59,462 nt of DNA from Lachnospiraceae bacterium (GTDB lineage Bacteria > Bacillota > Clostridia > Lachnospirales > Lachnospiraceae). Shown piece after piece: positions 34,889 through 42,960 of this stretch. The translations under genes were made by a program, and so were the position numbers. The stretch spans positions 1 to 59,462 of the forward strand of contig JAFZDQ010000131.1 of assembly GCA_017561085.1 (NCBI GenBank), read 5' to 3'. The notes under the pieces were generated by a model, which saw only the letters and a program-made list of their open reading frames with translations, ran no database searches and was not told the origin of the DNA. Every line of letters starts with the position of its first letter. Position 1 is the first letter of the stretch.

Positions 34889-35995
34889 TTACCTTCTTAC
34901 TACCGTATCCCCTTCTTTTAATCCGCTTAAAATCTCTGTGAAATCGTCGCCTTCCAAACCAATTTCTATCCAGCATACGGTCTTCATGTTATTTTCATCC
35001 AGTATGTAAACATAGTTCTTCCCGTCTGCGTCAAAGACACAGGTGTTGGGCAGCATCAGTGCGTTTTCTCTTTCTTCCAAGGTCACTGTAATATTTCCCA
35101 TGGTATCCATTTCTATGCCGTCATTTTCGGGGCCGTCAACAATACTGAAATACTGTTTCTCGCCCCAGGATTCCATTTTATACGGTGCCACCTGATAGAT
35201 GCCCTTAGCTGAGCCATAAGAAACATCCATTTCCAGAATATCATCTGCGGTAAAGCAGTCCACATAATCCGGCTCTTCCATGGCGAACACACCATTGTTT
35301 CCGTCGATGATGGTCATAATCACCTCATCCTTCTTGGAAATGGTTCCTTCCAGATTTCGTTTGACGGAATAAACCATACCGCTCATGGATGCATAAATAC
35401 GGCTGTCAGCAAATTCTTTCTTTAATTTGGCAAGTTCCGCCGCATCAAACTCTGCCTCGTCAGCAAGATCCTCCCGCTGGTACTGATAGTTTTCTTTGAT
35501 ATCCTCGTCCCGTTCCTCATGCTCTTCCACGTCTTCCTCTTCACACTTGGAACCATAAGCAAGTGCATAGTAAGAACTTCTCAAGTCAAACTCTTCATGT
35601 ATATCTAAATACTGCTTCTGCAGTGCTTCTTTCTTCATTTTGTATTCTAATGCTGCGATTTCTTCATCCAAAGAACCGGTGGATACTTCTGCCAAAACAT
35701 CACCCGGTTTCACATAATCGCCTTCACGTACGTATATTTTTTCAATTTTCTTTCCACCTTCGGGAAAGGCTACTGTCTGTTCTTTCGTCTGCTCATATCG
35801 GCAGCTGAATTTCTTGGTTAATGCCACATAACCTCTTTTTACATCTGTCAAACTATATACATATCCCTGCTCTTCGTCTGCAACGACAATAACAGGCTCC
35901 TCTTCCACCTTCTGTTCGCAGCCTGTTAATGAGATGCATAAAGCACCGGTTATAATCAAACTCAAAAACTGTTTTCTTTTCAAAATACCATTCAT
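34889..35995 (-). CDS. HlyD/MacA-like adaptor lipoprotein
   Basis: A 368-residue protein. The ATG at 35995 is preferred because AGGTG lies nine bases upstream; a GTG at 36007 is the alternative. The lipobox is SLTGC (Cys26). The mature part has a lipoyl-like first half (VREGDYVKPGDVLAEVSTG), a charged helical hairpin of about 85 residues, the lipoyl second half, and barrel domains ending VYILDENNMKTVCWIEIGLEGD with GLKEGDTVV. It is the first gene of the MacAB-like unit and lies downstream of the solute-binding gene, with a strong hairpin in between. Confidence 0.88.
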   Translation of the reverse strand: MNGILKRKQFLSLIITGALCISLTGCEQKVEEEPVIVVADEEQGYVYSLTDVKRGYVALTKKFSCRYEQTKEQTVAFPEGGKKIEKIYVREGDYVKPGDVLAEVSTGSLDEEIAALEYKMKKEALQKQYLDIHEEFDLRSSYYALAYGSKCEEEDVEEHEERDEDIKENYQYQREDLADEAEFDAAELAKLKKEFADSRIYASMSGMVYSVKRNLEGTISKKDEVIMTIIDGNNGVFAMEEPDYVDCFTADDILEMDVSYGSAKGIYQVAPYKMESWGEKQYFSIVDGPENDGIEMDTMGNITVTLEERENALMLPNTCVFDADGKNYVYILDENNMKTVCWIEIGLEGDDFTEILSGLKEGDTVVRR

Positions 35996-36035
35996 TTCAC
36001 TAAACACCTGTCAAATTAATAACTTTCCGATAACT

Positions 36036-36082
36036 TAATAACAAGGGGGTAGCGCCCGGAATACACTGCCCCCCTTTTATTA
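36036..36082 (-). other. Intergenic mRNA hairpin after the solute-binding gene
   Basis: Minus-strand TAATAAAAGGGGG pairs with CCCCCTTGTTATTA with one bulge around a short G/C-rich loop. No T run follows, so it is more likely a transcript-stabilising or attenuating stem than a full terminator. Such stems often raise the level of binding-protein mRNA relative to downstream genes. Confidence 0.55.
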
Positions 36083-36113
36083 CTTAATATGTGGTTTCAA
36101 AAACCATTTTTAT

Positions 36114-37598
36114 TTATTTGTTAGCTTCTTCAATGTATGCTGTCCATGTAGCGCTGATAGCTTCAACTAATTCGGAAACTACTGCGTTAGGAGCGATACT
36201 CCATGTAAGTTCGGGACCTGTTGCAAGGTTAGGAATAAGTCCGTGGTAAGCAACTGTTCCGTGTTCAGGCTCAGACATCATAGCGATTGTTTCATCAACT
36301 GCTCTGGAATCGAAGATACCGGTACGTGCTGTAGAAAGATATCCGTTGTAATCTTCATAGCCTGCAGGATCTTCTGTGAATAAGTTGTAAGCGAAAGCAA
36401 TCTTCCATGCTCTGTCAGCATCGTAGCAGGAAGGAATTGCATAACCGTTGTTATCCCATACGTTGATGTAGTTATCGTATTTAGGTCCCTTAGGGAACAT
36501 TACGAAACCAACTTCATCTTCCATATCGATAAGGAACTGTCCGGGTGTTCCGGCATATTCCTGTTCAACCATGAATGCAGCCTTACCGTTTACAAACTCT
36601 TCTTTGTAGTAATCCCATTCAGCGCCTTCAGGATCATGGTTATCAAACTTGGTATACATATCTACACACCATTCAAGAGCTTCGATTGTTTCGGGAGCTT
36701 CAAGGTTGTTGAAGTATGTACCGTCAGCGTTCTTACCTACGTAAGATCCACCGTTGGAAACAACTGCCTGGTCAGTCATGATAGATTCATTTAATGTAAG
36801 ACCATAAATATCTACAACACCATCGTTGTCGGTATCACGATGACACTGAGCCATTAATTCTTCGAATTTAGCCCATGTCCAAGAACCGTCTGCCTGCATA
36901 TCATACAGTGATTCAGGGTCGATACCAGCTTCTGTTAATAATCTCTTGTTGAAGAATACACCGGTTCTAGCTTCGGAAGGACCTGCTGACATACAATAAT
37001 AGCTGTACATTTCATGTGTCAGGTTCTTCATGAACTTAGGTGAAGAGAAATCTAAACAATCAAGAGTGGAAAGGTCATACATTAAACCGTTAGCCATAGC
37101 GGAAACGATTGCAGGGTCGTTACGAAGGGTGAATACATAGTTAGCATCGTCACCACCTGTAGTAACATAATCTACGAAATCCTGAGGAGCAGATGCCCAG
37201 TCAGAAATTGCAAGTTCTCTAATTGTGAAGTTGTATGTTTCCTGAATCCATTCTCTGTATTCATCACGAGCTTCTTCGTAATCGTTAGCAGGTTCAGCGG
37301 GTTCTTCGGGAGACCACCAGTTACGGATGATAACTTCCATACCACCTAAGTCGATAGGGTTACCAGCATCATCAGTGATAACTGTGTAAGGACTAACTTC
37401 TTCCTCAACAACTTCTTCTTCAGCTTCTTCAGCTGCTTCTTCTTCAGCGGGAGCTTCTGCTACTTCTTCAGCGGGAGCTTCAGCGGGAGCTTCTGCGGGT
37501 GCTTCTGCAGGTGCAGCGCCACCACAAGCTACTAAACTCATTGTCATAGCTGCAGCTGAGATCGCAGCTACAACTTTCTTGCCGTAAGGCTTTTTCAT
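36114..37598 (-). CDS. Extracellular solute-binding lipoprotein (sugar ABC importer)
   Basis: A 494-residue binding protein. The ATG at 37598 follows a strong AGGAGG site; an upstream reading to 37751 has none. The lipobox SLVAC (Cys25) is followed by a linker of about 45 residues made of Ala-Pro-Glu repeats and acidic runs. The mature domain has the family-1 carbohydrate-binding layout: LLTEAGIDPESLYDMQADGSW, TDNDGVVDIYGLTL, VNGKAAFMVEQEY. It is expected to deliver xylo-oligosaccharides to the permease pair encoded just upstream. It has its own promoter with a dyad, so it can be made in excess. Confidence 0.93.
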   Translation of the reverse strand: MKKPYGKKVVAAISAAAMTMSLVACGGAAPAEAPAEAPAEAPAEEVAEAPAEEEAAEEAEEEVVEEEVSPYTVITDDAGNPIDLGGMEVIIRNWWSPEEPAEPANDYEEARDEYREWIQETYNFTIRELAISDWASAPQDFVDYVTTGGDDANYVFTLRNDPAIVSAMANGLMYDLSTLDCLDFSSPKFMKNLTHEMYSYYCMSAGPSEARTGVFFNKRLLTEAGIDPESLYDMQADGSWTWAKFEELMAQCHRDTDNDGVVDIYGLTLNESIMTDQAVVSNGGSYVGKNADGTYFNNLEAPETIEALEWCVDMYTKFDNHDPEGAEWDYYKEEFVNGKAAFMVEQEYAGTPGQFLIDMEDEVGFVMFPKGPKYDNYINVWDNNGYAIPSCYDADRAWKIAFAYNLFTEDPAGYEDYNGYLSTARTGIFDSRAVDETIAMMSEPEHGTVAYHGLIPNLATGPELTWSIAPNAVVSELVEAISATWTAYIEEANK

Positions 37599-37680
37599 AG
37601 TATATCCTCCTTTTAATACATTTATCGTTTGAAACAAAATAGTTATCCGGGCGTTCCAAACAATATAGTTTCTAAAATTT

Positions 37681-37709
37681 ATTATATCACAAAAATAATT
37701 TTGTGTATA
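37681..37709 (-). promoter_or_regulatory. Promoter of the solute-binding gene
   Basis: TATACA (37709-37704), 17 bases, and a perfect TATAAT (37686-37681), 83 bases before the start codon. Confidence 0.65.
37688..37705. promoter_or_regulatory. Candidate operator dyad between -35 and -10
   Basis: CACAAAA-ATAA-TTTTGTG is a perfect 7-bp inverted repeat filling the promoter spacer of the solute-binding gene. A repressor bound here would block RNA polymerase directly. No regulator gene is nearby to assign it to. Confidence 0.5.
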
Positions 37710-37713
37710 TAAT

Positions 37714-38721
37714 TTACATCTTAATACCTGTGCTGGAAATACTCTCAACAAAGGTTCTCTGTGCGAACAGATACAGGATAATTAACGGTAAAATAATCAT
37801 CAATGTTCCGGTTGCTAAAATACAGTTGGAATAAGCTACGGAAACCGTTGTTAATACACCGGTAATTCTCTGGATGTAAGGTCCGATACTGTCTACAATT
37901 CTTGCTAAAGCAGTACTTACTAACGGCCTTGTTCCGAGGAACATCTTGGAATAGAAACCGTCTGTCCACTGCCATACAAAAGCAAACAGGAAACAGGATG
38001 TAATAATGGGCTTCGCCTGAGGAAGCATGATACGTACGAAAGTTTTTAAAGTACCGCATCCGTCCACATAAGCCGCCTCTTCCATATCTTCCGGAATATT
38101 ACGGAAGAACTGTCTGATCATATAAATATAAAGACCGTTTTTCAGACCCATACAACCCGCACTTAACATATAGTACGGAAGTACAGAACCACGTAGATTT
38201 AAACTTTCGCCTCGCAACGCTTCAATGATTCCAAAAACATCAAAGAATCTGAAGTGCAAATGCAGAGAGGATGAAATTGTCTGCGGCGGCACTAAGATTA
38301 CCAGGATTACACAGGCAAACCAGAAGTTCTTTAAGGGGAACTTAAATCTCGCAAAGCCGTAACCTACCAGGGTACAAACAGCAATCTGCAAAATCGCAAT
38401 GGTGATTGAAATCCATGAGGAATTAATCAATGCCTCTTTATAGGTCATAAGATCTGCCGCGATAATATAGTTCTGTGTCGTAAAATGCTCAGGAATGGAA
38501 ATAACAATGGGATTAAACAAATCCTCTTCCGTCATAAAACTTACGGAAATCTTATTTAAAATCGGCTGCAGGATCAGGAAACACATACCGAATAAGAGAA
38601 GTGCACGGCAAATACTGATACCCACATCCATGATTTTTCTTTTCATCAGATAACCGCCTGATTTACGATTTCTTTCTCGGAACTCACTCAGGGTTTTTTT
38701 ATTTGTCTTTGCTTTAGTCAT
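37714..38721 (-). CDS. Carbohydrate ABC transporter permease (MalG-like)
   Basis: A 335-residue permease with about six membrane helices after a charged N-terminus. The loop motif EEAAYVDGCGTLKTFVRIMLPQ is the EAA motif that docks the ATPase. It starts 8 bases before the end of the partner permease gene, so the pair is translationally coupled. The typical partner set is MalF-like, MalG-like and binding protein, and all three lie in this order. No ATPase gene accompanies them. Confidence 0.93.
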   Translation of the reverse strand: MTKAKTNKKTLSEFRERNRKSGGYLMKRKIMDVGISICRALLLFGMCFLILQPILNKISVSFMTEEDLFNPIVISIPEHFTTQNYIIAADLMTYKEALINSSWISITIAILQIAVCTLVGYGFARFKFPLKNFWFACVILVILVPPQTISSSLHLHFRFFDVFGIIEALRGESLNLRGSVLPYYMLSAGCMGLKNGLYIYMIRQFFRNIPEDMEEAAYVDGCGTLKTFVRIMLPQAKPIITSCFLFAFVWQWTDGFYSKMFLGTRPLVSTALARIVDSIGPYIQRITGVLTTVSVAYSNCILATGTLMIILPLIILYLFAQRTFVESISSTGIKM

Positions 38722-39622
38722 AGTAATAAACCCCCTTGGAAATAAAGAATGATGTAAGTCCTACAAATGCCAATACTATGATGAAATAAATCCATGACAT
38801 AGCGGATGCAAAACCGTAATTCATCTGGCCAATCATTACAAGCTGAATCTTTTCAATTACTGCGTTGTCAGAACGCATACAGAAGTCAATCACTGTATAA
38901 ATCCAGTTTACCAGGAATAAGGAGCTGATCATAGGGAAGGTAATCTTCCATAAGCTTTCCCACTTGGTACAGCCTTCAATGGATGCTGCTTCATACATAC
39001 TGGCAGGTATGGTCTGAAGTCCGGATAAGAAAATAATAATCTGAATACCGGAAGCAATCGCCACATCATAAATATTATCAATCAGTACAAAGACTTCTTC
39101 AAATGCCCTTACACCGACTCCCATGGTTCGAAGTACTTCTTCCAGGGTATCCGTAATACTTACATTCTGAGTGGTCATTTCAATGGTCTGTGCTAAGGTA
39201 GCCATCAGCTGGTTGTCTGTTTCCAATCCGAGAATTACACCGGAGGATAAGATAACAGGCAGGAAGAAAATTGCTCTTACCATTGCACGTCCTTTGAATT
39301 TCTGATTCAAAACCAGGGCAACAAAGAAACTGAATACCATAATTCCCAGGGAATATAAAAGCATTCTGGTGAATTCTTCCACTAATAATCTGTTAAATTC
39401 AGGGTCAACCAAAAACGCCTTATGGAAATTTTCAAGTCCGATATAAGTCGATGTAAAAATACCGGAGCCCAATTCCACAGAACAAAAACTCATATAAAGA
39501 GAGTTAAGTAAGGGCTTAACCATAAATACCAGAAAACCAATAATAAACGGTGAAATAAACAAATAACCGGAAATTGCTTTTCTCTTTTGAAGACCCGCTA
39601 ATTTATTTTTTTGTTTCTTCAT
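38714..39622 (-). CDS. Carbohydrate ABC transporter permease (MalF-like)
   Basis: A 302-residue permease with about six helices, first at AISGYLFISPFIIGFLVFM. EAA motif: MYEAASIEGCTKWESLWKITFP. An unusually long insert with DTLEEVLRTMGVGVRAFEEV lies between helices 3 and 4. It forms the transmembrane channel with the MalG-like partner overlapping downstream. It follows the DUF5696 gene by 15 bases. Confidence 0.93.
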   Translation of the reverse strand: MKKQKNKLAGLQKRKAISGYLFISPFIIGFLVFMVKPLLNSLYMSFCSVELGSGIFTSTYIGLENFHKAFLVDPEFNRLLVEEFTRMLLYSLGIMVFSFFVALVLNQKFKGRAMVRAIFFLPVILSSGVILGLETDNQLMATLAQTIEMTTQNVSITDTLEEVLRTMGVGVRAFEEVFVLIDNIYDVAIASGIQIIIFLSGLQTIPASMYEAASIEGCTKWESLWKITFPMISSLFLVNWIYTVIDFCMRSDNAVIEKIQLVMIGQMNYGFASAMSWIYFIIVLAFVGLTSFFISKGVYYYD

Positions 39623-39637
39623 AACAATAACCTTCCT

Positions 39638-42241
39638 TTAGCGAATTACAAGATAATCTCTTGCAGGTACGGTAACACCATCCGGTGTCACACCTTCTGA
39701 ATAACTGTAGTTTACGAATACTTTGGTTCCGTCTTCGTAAGTGGTACAACATAATTCAGGTGTATAGTTCACATGGTCAACCATTTCCTGATTATATACA
39801 TGACCCAGTTCTTCATTGAATCTTGTATAAATCGCCATCATATCATCATGCCAAGCATCGTAATCGGAGCCGTAATACTGGGTATATAATGTTTTCTGCA
39901 GAGCAAATGCGGATTCCTTCATAAAGGTAAAGGAAAGACCTGCACCGTATTCTGCTGCATACAGCACTTCATCCTGTGTGTTTCCACAGATATTGATGGG
40001 CTGTCCCGTATAATTTACACGTCCGTGTACTGCCATCTGGTAGAAAGGAACGCTCTCATCCAAAAGAGTATAGGAGTTACCGCGTAAATCCATATTGGTT
40101 ACCATCTTACTGAAAGGAATTGCATAGTCGTTACCCGTATTAATCATAATATTGGTTCCGGCATCATTGGTTTCCTTCAGGTGGGTTTCATGCAAATCTT
40201 TCACTGCTTCCCTGCTGTATGTATTCTTACGGTAATAGTCAGAAGAAACATCCATACCGATATCGGAATAGGATATACCTGAACCTACCTTCTGTACATA
40301 ATTTACAATCGTGTCAGCAGTATCCTGCGCCAATTCCGTATGAAGCAGATAGAACTTATCCAGTTCATCTCTCTCCGCATAGGTAATATGACTGTATTCA
40401 TAAAGGTCAACACGTTCTTTACTGATATTCTTCGCCGCATCGCGGAAGGAAATAAATCCGTCGAAGAGGTTGCTGTTAAACTCATACTGGGTGATACCGT
40501 TTAAATACAAATCTACGCCTGCATTCTTTGCGGTAGCTACCAGATTATTAATATCCTTTTGGTTTCCTAAATCACGGATGGGCTTAACCTTGGTTAAGAT
40601 ATTCTGTTTCACGCCGTCGTTACACCAACCGGTCAGTTTCACAGACATATTCTTTACGCCGTCATTGGTAAGGTCCGTAATGATTTCTCCCGCCTCATCA
40701 TAAGTAGTCAGCTTAAGAGGTCTGGATACGGGAACACCGAAAATCTGTTTTACTTTATCAACTGCACCTACGATTTCAATGGCAACGGGAGTATCGGTAT
40801 CTTCTACCGGTTTCATGTAGTCACCATAAACTTCTTCTAAATAATCACCATAGGCCTTCGCCATATCGGAATAGCTTCCGGAGTCTACAAAACGGTATCT
40901 CTGAATCAGACTTTCATCCGGGAGCGCCGGAACATATTCAAAAATTTCAGAGTTTGCAATATCACCGACATCATACTGTTCGCGACGATATACACTGTAC
41001 AAAGAATTTACATAGTTAAAACTATGCTTCTTTCCGCTGATATCTGCCTGAACGGATGCATAAGGGCTACCCTCTTCCAAAATACAGATAAAGGAAGCAT
41101 CCTTCTTGGAAATACCGTACACACCATAGTAAGCTCTGGTATTATGTACTACCGCATCTCTGGTATGTGCCATATCCCAGCCGTAAACATTTGCATAATA
41201 AGTACCCTGGTTTACTTTTCCGTTATTGAAGTGGATGGTTGCACCGCCGCCTTCAGGCACCAGCACAAAGCCTTCTTCCTGCTTGCCGCCTGCGCCGAAG
41301 TAAGGAAGGGGTGTTACCGTATAAATCGGATACTTTTCAACACTTTCCATTTCACTATAAGGCAGTTCAACAAGCAAATCTCCGCCATCCAACTTATAAA
41401 TCATATCCACATTAAAGATTGGCTTATCGGAAGTCGTTGTAGATAAATCCAGTTCTTTATCTGCCACATAATCTTCGTAGGTATAACCGGCCTCTTCAAA
41501 ATAGGTCTGCATTTCTCTACGTACATTTTCCTTCGTCGTATCACGAAGTACGTAAATAATGGTATCTGCCAAAATCGGATAACTTGCCAGAAGTTCTTCT
41601 TTATTGTCCTTCTTACTAAGTTTCTTAATATTGTATTTCTTGTAATACTGCGAACAAATATCAGCCTTCTTAGCTTCCATCTTGGATGTCCATTTTTCGA
41701 AATTATCAATGGTAATAACGGGGGGAATGATGTATTCCTTCTCCACATCACCAATAGAATAATTCACGCGGATATAATCTTCACCCTGCTCGATATCATA
41801 AATACCGTTTGCAATACTGTAATTCCAGTTATCAAGATTTGTTTCCAAACCGGTTTTCATGGAGTAGGTCATCAGCAAAGTAGACTGGAGATTGCCTCTT
41901 TCTTCCGGCAATGCAGCTGAGTCATCAGCAGCTCCTTCCGGGTTGGAAGACCACTCTGCTCCGGTGGATTTCACCTTCACGGTAAACTGGGTGGTAACCG
42001 GGTCCATGGTAAATAAAAGTTCATCATTTTCCATTACCAGAGGCTCTTCACCACCGGTATAGGATTCCAGCGGAATCAGTTCTTCTGCTTCTTCAACATT
42101 CTGATAATTTACAACGTAAAATACCCCCGCCAAAATAATTGCACTGAGAACCGCAGGAAAAATCAGACTTTTCAGCCAGCCTATAAAGTTTGCTCTTCTC
42201 TCTACCTGTCTTTCTGTCAGAACACGTTTTTCTTTTTTCAT
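39638..42241 (-). CDS. DUF5696 membrane-anchored protein, glycosidase-like
   Basis: An 867-residue protein. The ATG at 42241 is used; one 12 bases upstream is part of the ribosome site GGGAG. One membrane helix near 25-45 leaves a large extracellular body. The first half is beta-rich with PEGGGATIHFNNGK. The second half reads like a TIM barrel: NNLVATAKNAGVDLYLNG, DGFISFRDAAKNIS, GISYSDIGMDVSSDYY, NAGTNIMINTG and TLLDESVPFYQMAVHG. A small C-terminal beta domain (TYEDGTKVFVNYSYSEG) resembles those closing many glycosidases. The DUF5696 label is from recognition of the family; the enzymatic role is inferred. It sits between the YIP1 and permease genes. Confidence 0.72.
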   Translation of the reverse strand: MKKEKRVLTERQVERRANFIGWLKSLIFPAVLSAIILAGVFYVVNYQNVEEAEELIPLESYTGGEEPLVMENDELLFTMDPVTTQFTVKVKSTGAEWSSNPEGAADDSAALPEERGNLQSTLLMTYSMKTGLETNLDNWNYSIANGIYDIEQGEDYIRVNYSIGDVEKEYIIPPVITIDNFEKWTSKMEAKKADICSQYYKKYNIKKLSKKDNKEELLASYPILADTIIYVLRDTTKENVRREMQTYFEEAGYTYEDYVADKELDLSTTTSDKPIFNVDMIYKLDGGDLLVELPYSEMESVEKYPIYTVTPLPYFGAGGKQEEGFVLVPEGGGATIHFNNGKVNQGTYYANVYGWDMAHTRDAVVHNTRAYYGVYGISKKDASFICILEEGSPYASVQADISGKKHSFNYVNSLYSVYRREQYDVGDIANSEIFEYVPALPDESLIQRYRFVDSGSYSDMAKAYGDYLEEVYGDYMKPVEDTDTPVAIEIVGAVDKVKQIFGVPVSRPLKLTTYDEAGEIITDLTNDGVKNMSVKLTGWCNDGVKQNILTKVKPIRDLGNQKDINNLVATAKNAGVDLYLNGITQYEFNSNLFDGFISFRDAAKNISKERVDLYEYSHITYAERDELDKFYLLHTELAQDTADTIVNYVQKVGSGISYSDIGMDVSSDYYRKNTYSREAVKDLHETHLKETNDAGTNIMINTGNDYAIPFSKMVTNMDLRGNSYTLLDESVPFYQMAVHGRVNYTGQPINICGNTQDEVLYAAEYGAGLSFTFMKESAFALQKTLYTQYYGSDYDAWHDDMMAIYTRFNEELGHVYNQEMVDHVNYTPELCCTTYEDGTKVFVNYSYSEGVTPDGVTVPARDYLVIR

Positions 42242-42282
42242 GGTTGCTCCCATCTTCTAAAACATCTATATTTCTTAAGGAT

Positions 42283-42942
42283 TTATATTCGGAATAGTAA
42301 TTCTTTCACCAAAGATACAAAATAAGCCACGCCCTGTGAAATCATACTGAAGAACAGCATTAACAGGAATATCATTACCAGCATTGCAAACAGGGACGCT
42401 ATGGTAAACAGAATGTTCTTCGCAAGTGAATACTCGTGAATCTGTCCCATGGCCGCTACGATCAAAAGTGCTGCATATGCCAGCGCGAGTGCGCTTAATG
42501 TTGTATAAAATTCTGCTTCATCAGTGGTAACAAAATTACTGATAATGGTCAGCGGAATCATGATTACCGGATAAGGCAGCATACCATAGCAGGTTGCCAT
42601 ATAAACCTGCCCCAGACGCCCTTTTCCGTCAAACAGCGTCGTCAGCGCCCAGTTTCCGACTACCCAAAGGGCAAGGGGGAAAAGTACACTGGCTAAAATC
42701 ATGAAAATATTAATATCTTCCCAATATACCGGTGCTACTACTACAAAGCTTGTATATTTCAGTTTCAGAACCCTAATCATCAGTGTGGCAATCAAAATAG
42801 TATTTGCCGCTGCATAGGTTCCTCTTTTTTCATGTGTTAAATCCCAAAAACCGTCAAGCGGATGGGTCATACAGTAAAATCCGAATTTCAAGGATTTCCA
42901 ATATTTCTGATATGTCTCTTTTCGTTTGAGTGCAGCTATCAT
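42283..42942 (-). CDS. YIP1 family membrane protein
   Basis: A 219-residue membrane protein with five or so hydrophobic helices. HPLDGFWDLTHEKRGTYAAANTIL at the N-terminus and the GNWALTTLFDGKGRLGQVYMATCYGMLPYPVIMIP block are typical of bacterial YIP1-domain proteins. Bacterial members have no settled function; they recur beside sugar ABC transporter genes in Clostridia. It lies 41 bases before the DUF5696 start and 18 after the NHL-TPR gene, inside the same transcript. Confidence 0.85.
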   Translation of the reverse strand: MIAALKRKETYQKYWKSLKFGFYCMTHPLDGFWDLTHEKRGTYAAANTILIATLMIRVLKLKYTSFVVVAPVYWEDINIFMILASVLFPLALWVVGNWALTTLFDGKGRLGQVYMATCYGMLPYPVIMIPLTIISNFVTTDEAEFYTTLSALALAYAALLIVAAMGQIHEYSLAKNILFTIASLFAMLVMIFLLMLFFSMISQGVAYFVSLVKELLFRI

Positions 42943-42960
42943 ACCTGTTCTCCATTCCCT

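Noticed and set aside
37599-37751. Longer N-terminus of the solute-binding protein
   Set aside because: No ribosome site, overlaps the previous gene, and hides the lipoprotein signal peptide that begins at 37598.
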